The notes under the pieces: generated by a model
Database searches by the model: none
What the model saw: only the letters and a program-made list of their open reading frames with translations
Told to the model about the DNA's origin: nothing
Shown here: in pieces, positions 46,797 to 59,300 of the stretch
Numbering within the stretch: position 1 is the stretch's first letter
Layout of the letters: each line of letters starts with the position of its first letter
Made by a program: the position numbers and the translations under genes
Origin: Zygnema cylindricum
Taxonomy: Eukaryota > Streptophyta > Zygnematophyceae > Zygnematales > Zygnemataceae
Reading direction: 5' to 3'
DNA length: 64,000 nt
Assembly: GCA_037447655.1 (NCBI GenBank)
Contig: JBBHKE010002916.1
Location: 1 to 64,000 of the forward strand

Positions 46797-48880
46797 TTGT
46801 AGTGTTGTGTATCGGTAAAAAAGTTATAGCGATAACACCGATACCGATAGTTATCGGTTATCGAACGGTTAGAGGTCTCGATATATCTGTACTTTCTGTC
46901 TGGTAAACAGAACGAGAAATTTACGGGAAATGTACGGTTTTTTAAGGAAATGTACTGACTTTGACGAAAAAATACGTTGCACTTTGTAGTACTTTCTGAC
47001 CGGTTAACTGAACATAAATTTTAGGGGAACATACGACATTGTACCGACAAACTGATGATCATGGAACGGAAAAAAGACGGCGGACACAGTACAACGGTCG
47101 CAAAAGAACATTTTGCGCGCCGCTGGAATCGAACGGTTGACTTTCAATGATAAAATACAAGCGAACGGCCAGCGTGAGCAGGGGCATCTCAAAATGGCTC
47201 TTTTGGCGGCTTATACCAAAAAAGGCGATGGATTGACACGTGGTAGGTTTTCAGCTATCCCAAGGAAGAAAGGGACAAAGCCATGGCGTCGGATGTGAAA
47301 GGTACACCGTTCTAACTAGAGACGTACTAAAGTCGTAAATATCTTATGATCGCTACTGTACTTTCGGCTTGTACAAATGATCTGATTGGTAGGCACCTCA
47401 ATAGATAGGGGTTGTGAGTAGGGCGCGTCGAGGGAATAACAAGTAAAGTTGAGTGAACTTACCGTACATTTATCTGTATTATTCTCTTCTCCCGAATTTA
47501 TATACTCTTGAGCTCTTCCTTGTGGATGTTGTGTGCTCTTACTGTCGCTACGAGTGGTTCTTATAACCATTTCGCTGTGCACCGTAGTGTTGTTTTACTC
47601 CTTTTACAACAGTGATTTACAATAACTGTGCTGTTATTTACTGAAATGTACAGAATTTTACGAAAAAACACGTTGCACGTATAAGTACTTTCTATTCGGT
47701 AAACTGAACAAAGATTTCACGGATAATGTACGGAATTTTATGGTTCATGTACGGACAATTTAAAAAAAAAAAAACGTTGCAGCGTCACACTATTTCCGCG
47801 CGGTAAGTTTGAAATTTGTACGAACTTCTTTTTCAATTTTTTTCCAAAGAAGCCGCCATGAAAACTTGAACAAACTGCGGTACATGTTCAATTCAATTTT
47901 TTTTACATGTACGGAATTGTGCAATTATAAATTCATTAACGATTTTTACGATTTTCTCAAATCACCCTCTCCGGTTTCTACACATTTTGTGCGCGTTTGA
48001 ATCGTGCGTAATATGCGTTTTGAACAACTATGCAAAGGACCCATGAATAAAAATGGAGGTTTGGGACCCTTGCTAATTTTTTTTCCGTAAATGCTCGTCA
48101 TTTTTATAAATACATGCGCGTTACGACCATGGAAAAAAATAGTTGTACTCTCCCTCGTGAATCAAATTTCAACAACGTGTGACGCGTGGAACAAAGCTTT
48201 AGTATTCGTCGCTCAACTGTTTATTTTAATAAAATAGATTCGCGTGTTGATGTAGTACGAGTTTGAAGATGAGCTGGCATGACGTGGTAGTGGGTCGAAA
48301 AGATAATAACGCCAAATTGGAATATATAGTAAGTTTCAAAGTGACTCAGAATGTTCTTTGGTTCACGCTTTTTTAGTATAGTGTAAGATTTTCTCGTTTG
48401 AGGTCCCATATTTTGGAAAAACGGCCGAAAAAAACTAGTGTTATATATCGATGGTCATTTGGGGATAATCGATATGTCCCTTTTTTGACCTATCAATAAT
48501 CGATATATTGGCAAAATATATCGGTACAGGTGTTATCCCGATAAAAAACTTGTAGTTGATACTATCAATTTTTTATCGCGCTAACATCGATTCGATAACC
48601 ATCGGCGATAATTGTATGGTTCATACCGTACAATTGTACGATGTAGTATATGTACAATACAAATTGTCATAGGTGGTAAGCTACGCTACATATAGTGAAA
48701 AATACAATACAATGTGGTATAAAGTACTATTATGTAGCGTAATATATTATTTTCCACTTATTGCCGATAAATAGTTTGTTGGTCTTGGAGTGATATATTA
48801 GGACCCCTGACCATTCGATAACCGATAACCGTTGGTATCGGTTTTATCGCGATAAGTTTTGACCAGATACACAACACTGA
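46797..48880. mobile_element. Nested repeat block bounded by TAGTGTTGTGTATCGG-type ends
   Basis: The left edge TAGTGTTGTGTATCGG (46799) and right edge GATACACAACACT (about 48866) are inverted and linked to CGATA/TATCG palindromes. Inside, about 46900-48032 belongs to the CATAGTTGTTCAAA family (its right end TTTTGAACAACTATG is at 48032), itself interrupted by unrelated DNA at about 47040-47640. No gene. Whether the outer pair is one element is inference. Confidence 0.45.
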
Positions 48881-48989
48881 AAAAAACCCTTACGTGAACA
48901 CATGGGCACACAACCGAAGTTACAACCAACATGTGTTTAGACTGTGCATGAGAAACAAAGCGTGCGTGCGCAAGCGTGGATTCGCTCTA

Positions 48990-49090
48990 TGTGTATATCG
49001 GGCCCTTTGGCCCCTCGATATTGGATATATCTAATATCGAGATAATAGGGATACAAATTGCCCGATACTCAAAGTTACAATTTTCCCTTA
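48990..49090. repeat. TATCG/CGATA palindromic fragment
   Basis: Contains CCCCTCGATATTGGATATAT and a following TATCGAGATAATAGGG, ending CCCGATACTC, as in the other copies of this repeat. Confidence 0.5.
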
Positions 49091-49470
49091 AGCGTAATAC
49101 TACGACTTTACTTGTTATGAGTGTATAACGCCTGGAATTCATTAGGCGGTATTGGTAATCGTACGGACACCTCTCTGTCAGTAAATATTTTGAGCAATCC
49201 TCCTTTGTTTGATGAATGCCATATAGGCTTATGTTTACAAATTGACTAGTTTTTAAAACATGAAATGTGAATGAAATTTCTGTAAGTGCTGACTAAAATT
49301 AACATTTTTAAAAGGCGTATTAGAATGTGAAAATCGTAATTGCATACTATATCATTGTACTTGTATACTATGTCATTAGAGTAACAATGTTCCAATGTTT
49401 AAAAACTCAAAATATGTTTCACTAAGGCCAATAAATAGCAAATGGATCGTTATGATGTAATGTCTAACTT

Positions 49471-50880
49471 TATTAAAAAACGCGATGGTAAAAGATATGA
49501 GTCCATGGGAACAAAAGGAAATAGCATTGCAAAAAATTGAAAAACTACATTGGGGGGGGATAAACGAAAAAGATAAGCAAGGGAAAAGCAACGAAATTAC
49601 AAAAAGATGAGAAGGAGTCAAAAATACCCAAAAAAGCAAAACCTAACAAACAAAACATCAAAGGAAAAAACTAACACGTAGCAAAAAACCCCAACAGAAC
49701 TAAGAATTTACGGAAAGCAACCACGTAAGTCCCCGAATCCCGGAGGAGCACGAGGAGGAAGTTCCAAAACACGTCGTCGATCCATAACGGCAATAGACGA
49801 TCGAAGTAATATAGAAGCCAACACTCGTTGTAGGGCCACGGAAAAACGTTGACGATAAAAAGAAGTAAAGACTGAAACAGGAGAGCTCCCAGGTCCTCGT
49901 CTCTCGAACGAGCGCCGACCACAAGTACGGAAAAACTCGTCCAAAGCCACACCCAAAAAACCAAATATCTCGACCGCCATCGGAATGAAGCCATCCATAG
50001 CATCGCGATGGACAGAATCATGCTCCCTCCTCTTAGCCGCGTCACGGGAGACCAGACCCACATGCCGAGTTGCTTGACTTACGACTATATCCGAGGTAGG
50101 GTTTGCCAATACAACATCACCAAATGTAAAACGCACACCGTCGAGTAATTCAATGTCAATCCAACGCGAAAGAATAATATGGGAAACCTTCCAACAAACA
50201 GAAAATCCGCCCTTGAAAGCGATAACATCAATGGTGTCCCACATCGTGTCTTGCGCTTGAATCTACTCGCCTTCGTAGGAGCAACAAAGCGAATGGACGC
50301 CATCGCGCTCAACAACGTGGTCACACGAGAAAACAAGAGAGCTAAGCAAAGGTGAGTTAAGGAGGCCAAGCAGAAACCTGAAGGTCGTGGTGAACTGAGC
50401 CGGCGTGAAACGGAGGGTGGATAAGATAAGGGTAGCCAATACCCAAGCTGCACAACAAGGTACGCTATAAGAGAGAAAAAGTGCAAGCACAGGATCTGAA
50501 GGAAGCCCCTTAAGAAGCTCGATCTTAATGTCGGTGACAACTTGATCTGAAATGGATTCTTGAACAAGCGCAACTGATATCATAACAATAGTGGAAAGAA
50601 TCGGTGTGCCCGATTGCAGCCGCTAGAAGAAAACGCGATGCATTAAAAAGAAAACGTTGGAAGGCGAATATATCATCCGAAACAAGGAGAACAACAATAA
50701 AAAGAAAATTAGTGTCTCTAGCCAAAAAACGTGAGACAATAGTGGAGGCAACAAGACACCAACTTCCCAAATAGAGAACGAGAGCAACATCCGCCATCGA
50801 TATTAAACCCAAACCGCTAGCAGAGACAACAACAAAGGCCAAAACGGGGGCTACATGCCCAAACTCGTTATGGGATATCC
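49471..50880 (-). pseudogene. LINE-type reverse transcriptase C-terminus, copy B
   Basis: A longer copy of the element at 1003-1862. In order the minus strand has VALVLYLGSWCLVASTIVSRFL, GLPSDPVLALFLS, LRFTPAQFTTTFRFLLGL and a Cys/His knuckle (CDHVVERDGVHSLCC). After one in-frame stop at 50263 come DIELLDGVRFTFGDVVLANP, FIPMAVEIFGFLGVALDEFF and FYRQRFSVALQR. The minus-strand 3' end closes with TTTTTTAATAAAG. Upstream polymerase motifs are missing, and frameshifts occur between the blocks. It is a 5'-truncated copy. Confidence 0.65.
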
Positions 50881-51205
50881 TTTAGCAAAGATTTTGTGGC
50901 TTTTGGTGGATTTGGTTTCACCTATTCTGAAAGCACCTAGCCAACACAACGTGTAAGATTGTCATTGCTCTTCCATTGTGAATAGTATCTTAATTTTCCA
51001 AGAGTACAAACAAGATGGATTGAGCGAAATTAAAAAAATGGATGGGGAGGGGTGGTTAAATTAACTTGGAAAATATATATACACATATATATATACATGT
51101 GTGTTTATATATGTATATATGTAATTATTTATGTGTGTATATAAAGGTGTGTATATATGTGTATATGTATGTACATATATGTATAATATATATATATATA
51201 TATAT
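50881..51205. other. Intergenic sequence with TATA/TATG low complexity
   Basis: No gene. 51070-51205 is rich in ATATATGTGTATAT words. Confidence 0.5.
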
Positions 51206-51955
51206 TAGTATTGTGTATCGGCACAAAAACTATCGCGAGAATACCGATACCAATAGCTATCGGTTATTGAACGGTCAGAGGTCCTGATATATCGGTCCGA
51301 GATCAACAAATTCTTTATCGGCGATAATTTAAAAAAAAGTATAGCATGCATTCAATAGACCTTTATAATATATTGTACTACATTATTGTCTTTATATAGC
51401 GTGGCATGCCATGTATAAGAATATGTTACGTATTCTGTTTAACTAGAGTTTTTTACGGACAACACAACAAATAAACGTTGACAAATTTAAAACAATAGTT
51501 TATAGATCTAAAATTATAGTACCAAAACGAAAAAAAAAAATACATAGTAAATTTGTAAAATCAGACTTTTTCGAAAACCAGACGAACATACGAACCGAGC
51601 AGACGAACAAATCTGTTTGACAGCCGCCATTTACTACCACCATCTTTTGGAAATTGTGTGACCAAGTAGCACTTATTTTTTCCAAAAATCGGGGGGAAGG
51701 GGGTCCGCGTCGCGTCCTCGGAGTAACTTGTACAGTTGAGTGTGCGGGCCATACCGGTCGTACGTTTAGCTGTACGGTCTGTATAGTTATCGCCGATAAT
51801 TATCGATGTTGGTGTTATCGCCTACAAACAACCGATATTATCTGTTGTTTATCGGCGATAACACCGATGTTGATATATCGTGCCTATATATCGATCAATA
51901 ACAACCCGAAAAAAGGCCCATATCGGTTATCGACAAATCTTTGCCGATACACACC

Positions 51956-52043
<88 letters not shown>

Positions 52044-52150
52044 TTTTCACAAAAATATCGCGATGTTTTGCTTCTTGATGTATCGATTATCTGGCTATTA
52101 AAACTCGGCACATACCGAATATCGGCAAGTGGTCCTCGATACTCAACACT
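51206..52150. mobile_element. TATCG/CGATA foldback element with long TA microsatellite
   Basis: The left end TTAGTATTGTGTATCGGCAC and right end CGATACTCAACACTACA are inverted. Both shoulders are packed with ATCGGCGATAA-type palindromes. A pure TA repeat of about 83 bp fills 51957-52040. Similar ends occur at 16562, 46799 and 48880. No transposase. Confidence 0.55.
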
Positions 52151-52343
52151 ACAATATGGGATCGAAGTTCCACGCTGGGACTTTTTTTATTGGTACGATC
52201 AGCATTAGTGGTCGTAATGTTTCTGAAAGAGAGAACATCGTGTAGAGTTTGTAAGCCACAAGTTCTAATTTGAGTGGTGCCACGTAAGTTACGAGAGGAT
52301 GATGTAGTGGTACTTTAATTTAGGGCAGTCAATAAAAAATTTC

Positions 52344-53310
52344 ACATTCCCTTAGAGTACGTCTCCATGTATTAAAGTATCGACTTAAATTTGTCGTTTT
52401 CACCCAAAACGCAGTTCCGTACGAGAAAAACTTTAGCCGTACAAAAAAATCAATTCTTTAAATGTACAGCAAACGTCAAATCGATTCTTTGAATGTACTT
52501 TATGTTTGTCGTCATGTGAACGCATTTTGGCATTTTCCTTTTTTCGACCCCCGGGCAAGAGAAACTAGCCCGTCAAAAAACTTGATCCAAAATCACCTTG
52601 CGACTGGATTTCAGGGAAAGTGTCAACCAAACAACGAATGAAAAATGATCCAAGCACGCGCCACACGAGTGAGAAAATTTTAGGATTCGGGAGAGTACCC
52701 GCTATTTTTATCCCAATCCGTCATGCGCATGTACGGAAAAGGCGAGGGTGTACGAAAAAAATCTGAAGGGGTATCGAACCTCCAATTTCATTCATGGGTC
52801 TTGGGTGGAATTTTGCATCGTCGTCGCCTCTCCATTCTCCCTCTCACACTATCACTTTTATCTCTCACTTTTTAAAATGACGCACGACAAAACTGGTATG
52901 AAATGAAAGATAATTGAAAAATAATTATTTTGACTACCTTTATGTATATTTTTATGGCAAGTAAAGCGAAAATAAGCAAAGAAATTGAAATCGGGTATCT
53001 ATGGCCCAAAGTTCTTGAAATAGTTGAGCGTGACGTTATAATGTAAAAAACCCTAAACATCTGTCATGTCACTAAATTACAAAAATTTAGACGTCTACAA
53101 CTGTCGGTGTTTCTGTTTGCGTCACCAATTTCGTAGTCGTCGTCAACCGTCACAAAGTTGTACCAACGTCTACAACCAACACATTTCAAAGTTTCGATTT
53201 CATTTTCGCACAAAGTAACGCTTTTCAAAGTAGTACGGAACACTTCACTACAGTCCAAAATAACTTTTCAAAGTATCGCTTACATGAAGACGTACCCTAA
53301 CTGTACAACA
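52344..53310. mobile_element. TIR element, about 0.97 kb
   Basis: The left end CTTAGAGTACGTCTCCATGT and inverted right end GTTAGGGTACGTCTTCATGT continue as AAGTATCGA against GCGATACTTTGAAAAG. Interior non-coding. Superfamily not determined. Confidence 0.5.
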
Positions 53311-54854
53311 TAGTACGCTAATCATATTATTCTGCAGTCTCGCGGTGTTTTCCCAGCCCGTAGCGTGCGCGCCTTTTAACTACAAAGCCATCTTCGATGG
53401 TCGAACCGTCTCACAACTTACGCCTCTATTCTCCAATTCCCCCAATCCGCCCCACTTTCTGTTGTTCTTTGGTCAAAAATAGACCGCAGAAGCCACCCAA
53501 AATATCATGCAAAAAGCTAAGCGAAGCTAGGCCAATGAGTAATCATTTGAAATGCATCCTCCATTTAACATACAACAACATTTAGGGTTTCATGAAATAA
53601 TCAACATAAATAAACCTTATGACATCATCTAAGGTTTGATGGAATAATCGACATAAACAAACCCTAGGACAAATGCATAAACAATGCATATCAAACATAT
53701 ATAAAATAACATAAATAAATAATAAAAACAAATGCATCACACATAAACAAGAGTATAATCAAAGTATAATCAAATAATCATTATATCATTCAAAGTGCAT
53801 GACCTAATCGACAACCCTAAAATACTACATCTTTGGTCCCCACTTTACTAACCAGCATTGATGATTAATTCCTAACAAAGCTCATTCCTATATATATACA
53901 CTTGTGAGCTGTCAACGAATCACTAAGTGTCAAAATAACCAACATAAATTACGTAACTGTCACTAAATCAAACTAATCGTAAGCGTACACCTGAGAGTCA
54001 AGCAATCGTAAGCGTACACATGTCTACAAGTACGACATCGTACACACACAAAATAAATTGTCGAAAACCCTAATTGATCACTTAAATATAAATATCATAA
54101 TCAATTCTAATTTATTAATACATATACGACAAGAAAATGTTTCTTCAAATATTTACACCGACGCATCCACAAATCCACGTCATAAGTGACAACTTGCTTA
54201 GTCACTTGTCGATAAGTCCACGTAGTGAACCGACATCGCATATGTACGGTCCACCTAATAATACATCATTAAAGATAATGAGATCCCTTGAAAATATCGG
54301 CGGACGCCGTGCGCCCTCCACGTGTACCTCGAACTACTGCCGAAATTAATCCGTACCTTCTAAATCTTTTCCGTACTGAATATGCGTCGTTTGCAATAAA
54401 TGCGCCTATCGCAAACTGTTTTGTACGTGCGACATAATATTTAAACTTGTCGCATTCTGTTTTGTACGTGCGACGTACTATTTTAACTTTTGGAATATTT
54501 ACATCGGATCGCTTCGCGATCCACCGTCCATTTCCCAACGCATTCCATATTTTTCGTACGCTTCTTCGCGTCACTTCATTTGTACTTCGTACGTTTCAAA
54601 CAATTCATATTTCATATCGGATCGCTTCGCGATCCGCCGTACATTTTCAAATGTTTGTTCGCGCCACTCACACGTCACTTTAATTTTGCTCGTACACTAA
54701 CTCCCCCGAATCGCAAATCTATTCAAAACTCCACAGTACATCATGTAAAATATATACGCTCGAAACGTCGCGTGCGCACCAAATTTTATGTACGCACGAA
54801 ACTAAATCTTCTAAAACAACACTTTCTCCTTTCACTCTCTCATTCTTTCACTCC
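53311..54854. other. Intergenic sequence upstream of the proline-rich gene
   Basis: No gene. CATCGGATCGCTTCGCGATC (54504) recurs almost identically at 54617, within a duplicated TTTnTTCGTACG / TTCATATT context. The last 100 bp, CT-rich, may be the leader of the proline-rich gene. Confidence 0.45.
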
Positions 54855-54929
54855 ATGTCTCGCTTCACCCTTCTCCTTTTAGCTCTTCTCGCCCTATCGA
54901 CTGCTTATTCCGTGCAGGCTCTCAGTCTA

Positions 54930-55398
54930 GTACCACCCAAAAAACCTCCTCCACCGACCCAAAAACCTCTTCCGCCGACCTAAAAACCTCATCTATTGAC
55001 CAAAAAACCTCCTCCACCGACTTAGAAACCTCCTCCGCCGACCAAAAAACCTTCGCCGACCAAAAAACCTCCTCCACTGACCAAAAAACCTCCTTCACGA
55101 CCAAAAAACCTCCTCCACCTACCAAAAAGCCTCCTCCACCAACGAAAAAACCTCCTCCGCCGACCAAAACACCTCCTCCGCCGACTAAAAAACCTCCGCA
55201 GCCGACCAAAAAACCTCCTCCGTTGGCCAAAAAACCACCTCCGCAGACCAAAACACCTCCTCCGCTAACCAAAAAACCTCCTCCACCGACCAAAAAACCT
55301 CCGCCAACCAAAAAACCTCCGCCGACCAAAAAAACCTCCTCCGCCGACCAAAAAACCTCCTCCACCGACCAAAAAACTTCCTCCACCGACCAAAAAAT
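54930..55398 (+). repeat. 21-bp proline-rich coding minisatellite, left block
   Basis: About 22 copies of ACCAAAAAACCTCCTCCACCG (TKKPPPP). Variants include shorter 15-bp units. It is split from the right block by the Copia element. Confidence 0.85.
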
Positions 55399-56391
55399 TG
55401 TTGAAATAACTAGCTTTTGGGTATTTTCTAGGTCTAAATGGATTAGCGAAAAAGATAAGAAAAGTATAGGCAGCCTGCCTCCATCTCTTCTCTCTTGCCC
55501 CCATACTTGTTGTAGTCTCTGAAAGAGAGAGAGAGTGATGGAGCCATGGTTGCCTCAGCTCCATAGGCAGAACAAAAGAGTGACTTAAGTAACTCTCAAC
55601 AAAAGGTTGAGTCTGGCAAGACTCGAACATCCAACCGGCAGAGCGCGGCGTAGCCGTTAGCTCTAACCAATCTGCCGTAGAAGTCCGTTAGGATACATAG
55701 GGTTTGATATCTATTTAAAACTTGTGTACGGTCTTGAAACCGATTAACTAAAATATGAACGAAGGAACATAGAGCAAGTTAGAGTTTAGTGCGCACGTCA
55801 TATCGCAAGAAACAAATGAATCGGACATTTGTTTCGACGGCTAAAGTTCAATGTCAGATCTAATCTTACGGCATACATCGCTGCCTAAATCCCGGAATGA
55901 TCACTTTGGCGTTTATGGACGTGGCATGACATAGCGCCACGTGGAGGGATAAAATTTAGTCGTAGGAATTGCGAGGAGCGTACGGACGAGTGAAAGGTTG
56001 ACACGTGTCCACTCAGGGGCCTTGTCATACACAGGCCGAACAAAAACAACATCGGCCGTAGTACCTTTTTGTACTTTACAGTTATGTGATTGGGTCGTAC
56101 ATTAGTGGATAGGGGTTGTGAGAGTGAAGTAGGACATTTTTAGACAGTCACCTATCCCTTGGGAACTTTGTATAAATTGGCATCTTTGCCACCTAATAAC
56201 TTTTCAGTTGGTTGGTCGTTTTTAGTGAGTCTTTTTGCTATGGACTCATGGGAGTTCAGGCTACACAGTGGTATTGTCAGATTGTCAGTTTGCCCTCTTC
56301 TGCAGCAGTGGTTGTGGCTTGAAATAGGTTAGCTAAAAGCTATCTAGAGGCTTCATGAATTCTGTAGTCCAATGGAGGACACAGAATTGCA
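55399..56391 (+). repeat. 5' LTR of the Copia element
   Basis: 993 bp. It holds an antisense tRNA-like stretch (55606-55680), a GCCACGTGG G-box near 55935, and a TATA box. The Gag start codon (56372) lies inside its last 20 bp. Confidence 0.85.
55606..55680 (-). other. Antisense tRNA-like sequence in the 5' LTR
   Basis: On the minus strand: A-box-like GATTGGTTAGAGCTAACGGC, a run CGCCGCGCTCTGCCGG, and a B-box-like ATGTTCGAGTCTT. The cloverleaf is not complete by eye, so it is tRNA-derived rather than a called tRNA gene. Confidence 0.45.
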
Positions 56392-59300
56392 GGTTATGGG
56401 CCCACCCTCTAGGGTGCCCACCTTCAATGGATCACGGTTCATCTATTGGGAAGCCATGATGATGCGGGCTTTGTGCGAAAAACGATACTCGGGTATTGTT
56501 AGTGGACAAGTGAAACGTCCACCTCAGAGAACTCCACCAGGGTTTGGAGGAATAAGGTTTGCTGCAGCAACCTCTAATGCAACAGAGGAGGCAGATGATG
56601 GGGACAACAGTGTGTCCGAAAAAGGGAAGGAGAAGGAGACGCCTCTTACTCCAATTGCTCCTATTACCACGGCACCCGGAGCGCAACCGTGAAGACCGCG
56701 GAGAACGACACCTAAACGTGGGAAGACATCAACATGGCTGCCAAAAATTTCATCGTAAGACACCTCACTCAAGCTTTGGTAACCCCCCATCATCACATTT
56801 ACAATGCCGAGGAGTTGTGGGTGAGTTTAGTGGAAATCTATAGAGTTGGTGCTATTAAGGAGCCCTGTTGGCTAATTAGAAGTTGGGAAATTATACTTAC
56901 AAATGGGGAAAGATATTAGACTATTGTAATGATCTCTCTTGTTTGTATATGGAGATGGAGAGTGCCGAGTGGATAGGTACAATGAAGATGAAAGTTAACA
57001 CTCTCATCATGAAGTTACCCGACGAGTATGAAAACATAGTGAATTGAGTACAAGAAATGACTGACAGTTCATCGAAGTGAACCACAGTGGTCAGGATGAT
57101 ACTTGTGCAGGAGAACACAATTAAGATTAGGAGGGGGGGAGTGCATCCAAGCTCTAGCTGCAAGAGGAAACCGATGGGGGGAAGATCTGAATAAACCATT
57201 CAAAGAAGAGAGAGATCAGTTGGAGGACCTAGGCCCCCAAAAGGCCTTTGTCATTTTTGCAAAAATCTAGGACACTTTATCGCGGATTGTGTCAAGCTGT
57301 CAGAGTTGAGGCTCCAAGAGAACCCTGGAGGGGGTTCTTCCGGATGGAAGAAAAAGGCACTTGTGGTCACAAAAGTGATTGGAGAAACCAAGGACGATTC
57401 ATCTGAGGAGGATGGGGAGCTTATTCTTCACGAGAGTCAGGAGAAGAAGAAGATCCCTCGGAGACAAAAGTGTGCCCTTGGAGCACCGAGAAGCTCCACA
57501 TGAGGATGGATCATCGACTCAAGTGCATCCATGCATATGTGTCGTGATAAGCAACTCTTCACTAAGCTAAGAAAGATCCCTACTGTAGAGATAGAGTATG
57601 GGGATGGGAGAGTGGTTACTACAGATCTAGTGGGGTCAGTAGATTTGACAGTCTTAGTGGAGGGTCAGACTTCTCTACTCACATTCTCAGATGTACTCTA
57701 CATTCCTCAGCTGAGTAAAATCTTGTCTCTACATCTGTGTTAGATGACAAAGAGTTTGATACCTTCACTAGAAAGGGAGTTTTCACAGCTAAGTTTGGGG
57801 ATGAAGTCTACATCAAGGCAGATAACGGTAGCCAAGGCATGTTTAGGCTTAATCTGGTTAATGAAAAGAAGAATGCTTATTATGTTGGTGTTCCAAAATT
57901 GATGATTTGGCATAAGCGGTTGGGGCATGTGCATTTTGATAGGTTGAGGGAAATGAAGAATCTTGGTGTAGTAGAAGGCATTCAGTTTGATCATAATGAA
58001 ATGGTGGATGATTGTAGTGGATGTGCTCAAGGAAAAGCTCACAGACTTTCTTTTCCCAAAGCCGCCAAATATAGGGGGGAAAAGATACTAGATCCAGTCC
58101 ACACAAATATATGGGGACCTGCAAGTGTACCTTCGGTTGGAGGGAAGAGGTTTATGTTAACAATAACCGATGAGTGGTCTAGGTACTCTAGAGTCTACTT
58201 CCTAAAAACAAAGTCTGAAACACCGACTTACTTCAAAGAATATAAAGCCTGGAGTGAGAAGTTGTATGGAACCCACATTATGAGAATAAGGAGTGATAAT
58301 GGGGGAGAATATACCTCTAAACAGTTTGAGGAATACCAGAGAGAGATGAGGGACTTAAGCACCAGAAAACTGTACTATATAACCCAGAACAAAATGGGGT
58401 AGCTGAAAGATTGAACCGAACACTAGGAGATAAAATGGGGTAGTTGAAAGATTGAACCAAACACTAGGAGATAGTGTATGTAGTATGTTGGTTGACAAGA
58501 AAATAGGAAAGAGATTTTGGGTAGAAGCCATGAACTGTGCCAACTACATTAAGAATAGAGTCCTTACCTCATCCGTAAAGGGAATGACACTTTATGAGAG
58601 ATGGGCTAGAAGGAAACCTGATATCTCACACCTTAAAGTATTCGGTAGCCAAGTTTACTTACTTGATACGGATAAGAAAAAATGGAAACTAGATGCTAAG
58701 GGCAAGCCTGGATACTTTGTAGAATATGATGAGGATGCCAAGGGATATAGAGTCTATGACTTAGCAAAGCAAGATATTATTCTGGTCAAACACCTAGTTG
58801 TCATGGATGATGAGAAGTCATTTGACCCCTTCAAATATACGAATAAGATAAAAATCCGTTTTTGAGTCTGAAAGCGAGGAGAGTCCTATCTTTCTCGAAA
58901 AGGACATGAGTGAAAGAGTGATTGCAGATTCAAGGGAGATCCAAGATACAAGAGATCTACCGGACACCTCACATATTCCTATGGACTTCGAGGAGACAGA
59001 AGAGAAAGAATTGGAACCGGCTTCCATGAATAGAGGACCTGATTAGACAGTAAGGAGAAACCCGAGACTTCTTTCCATTCCAACTTTAGAGTTTAACGGA
59101 GGGAGAAGGAGCAGCAAAAGGATGAGCCTCAGTCATACTTGGAGGTAGTGATCAGCCCAGAAAAAGATAGATGGATTAGAGCCATAAATGATGAGATGGC
59201 TTCCATCATGGAAGCAAATACTTGGGAACTAGCAGATTGTCCTCCACACAGAAAACCTATAGGCTGTAAATGGGTATTTAAACTAAAACTAAACCCAGAT

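Noticed and set aside
47113-47298. 61-codon frame starting MRAAGIERLTF
   Set aside because: Lies in repeat-derived DNA, has no domain and no splice context.
54922-55386. Antisense 154-codon Gly/Val-rich open frame
   Set aside because: It is the reverse strand of the 21-bp proline-repeat array, and the sense strand has a signal peptide.
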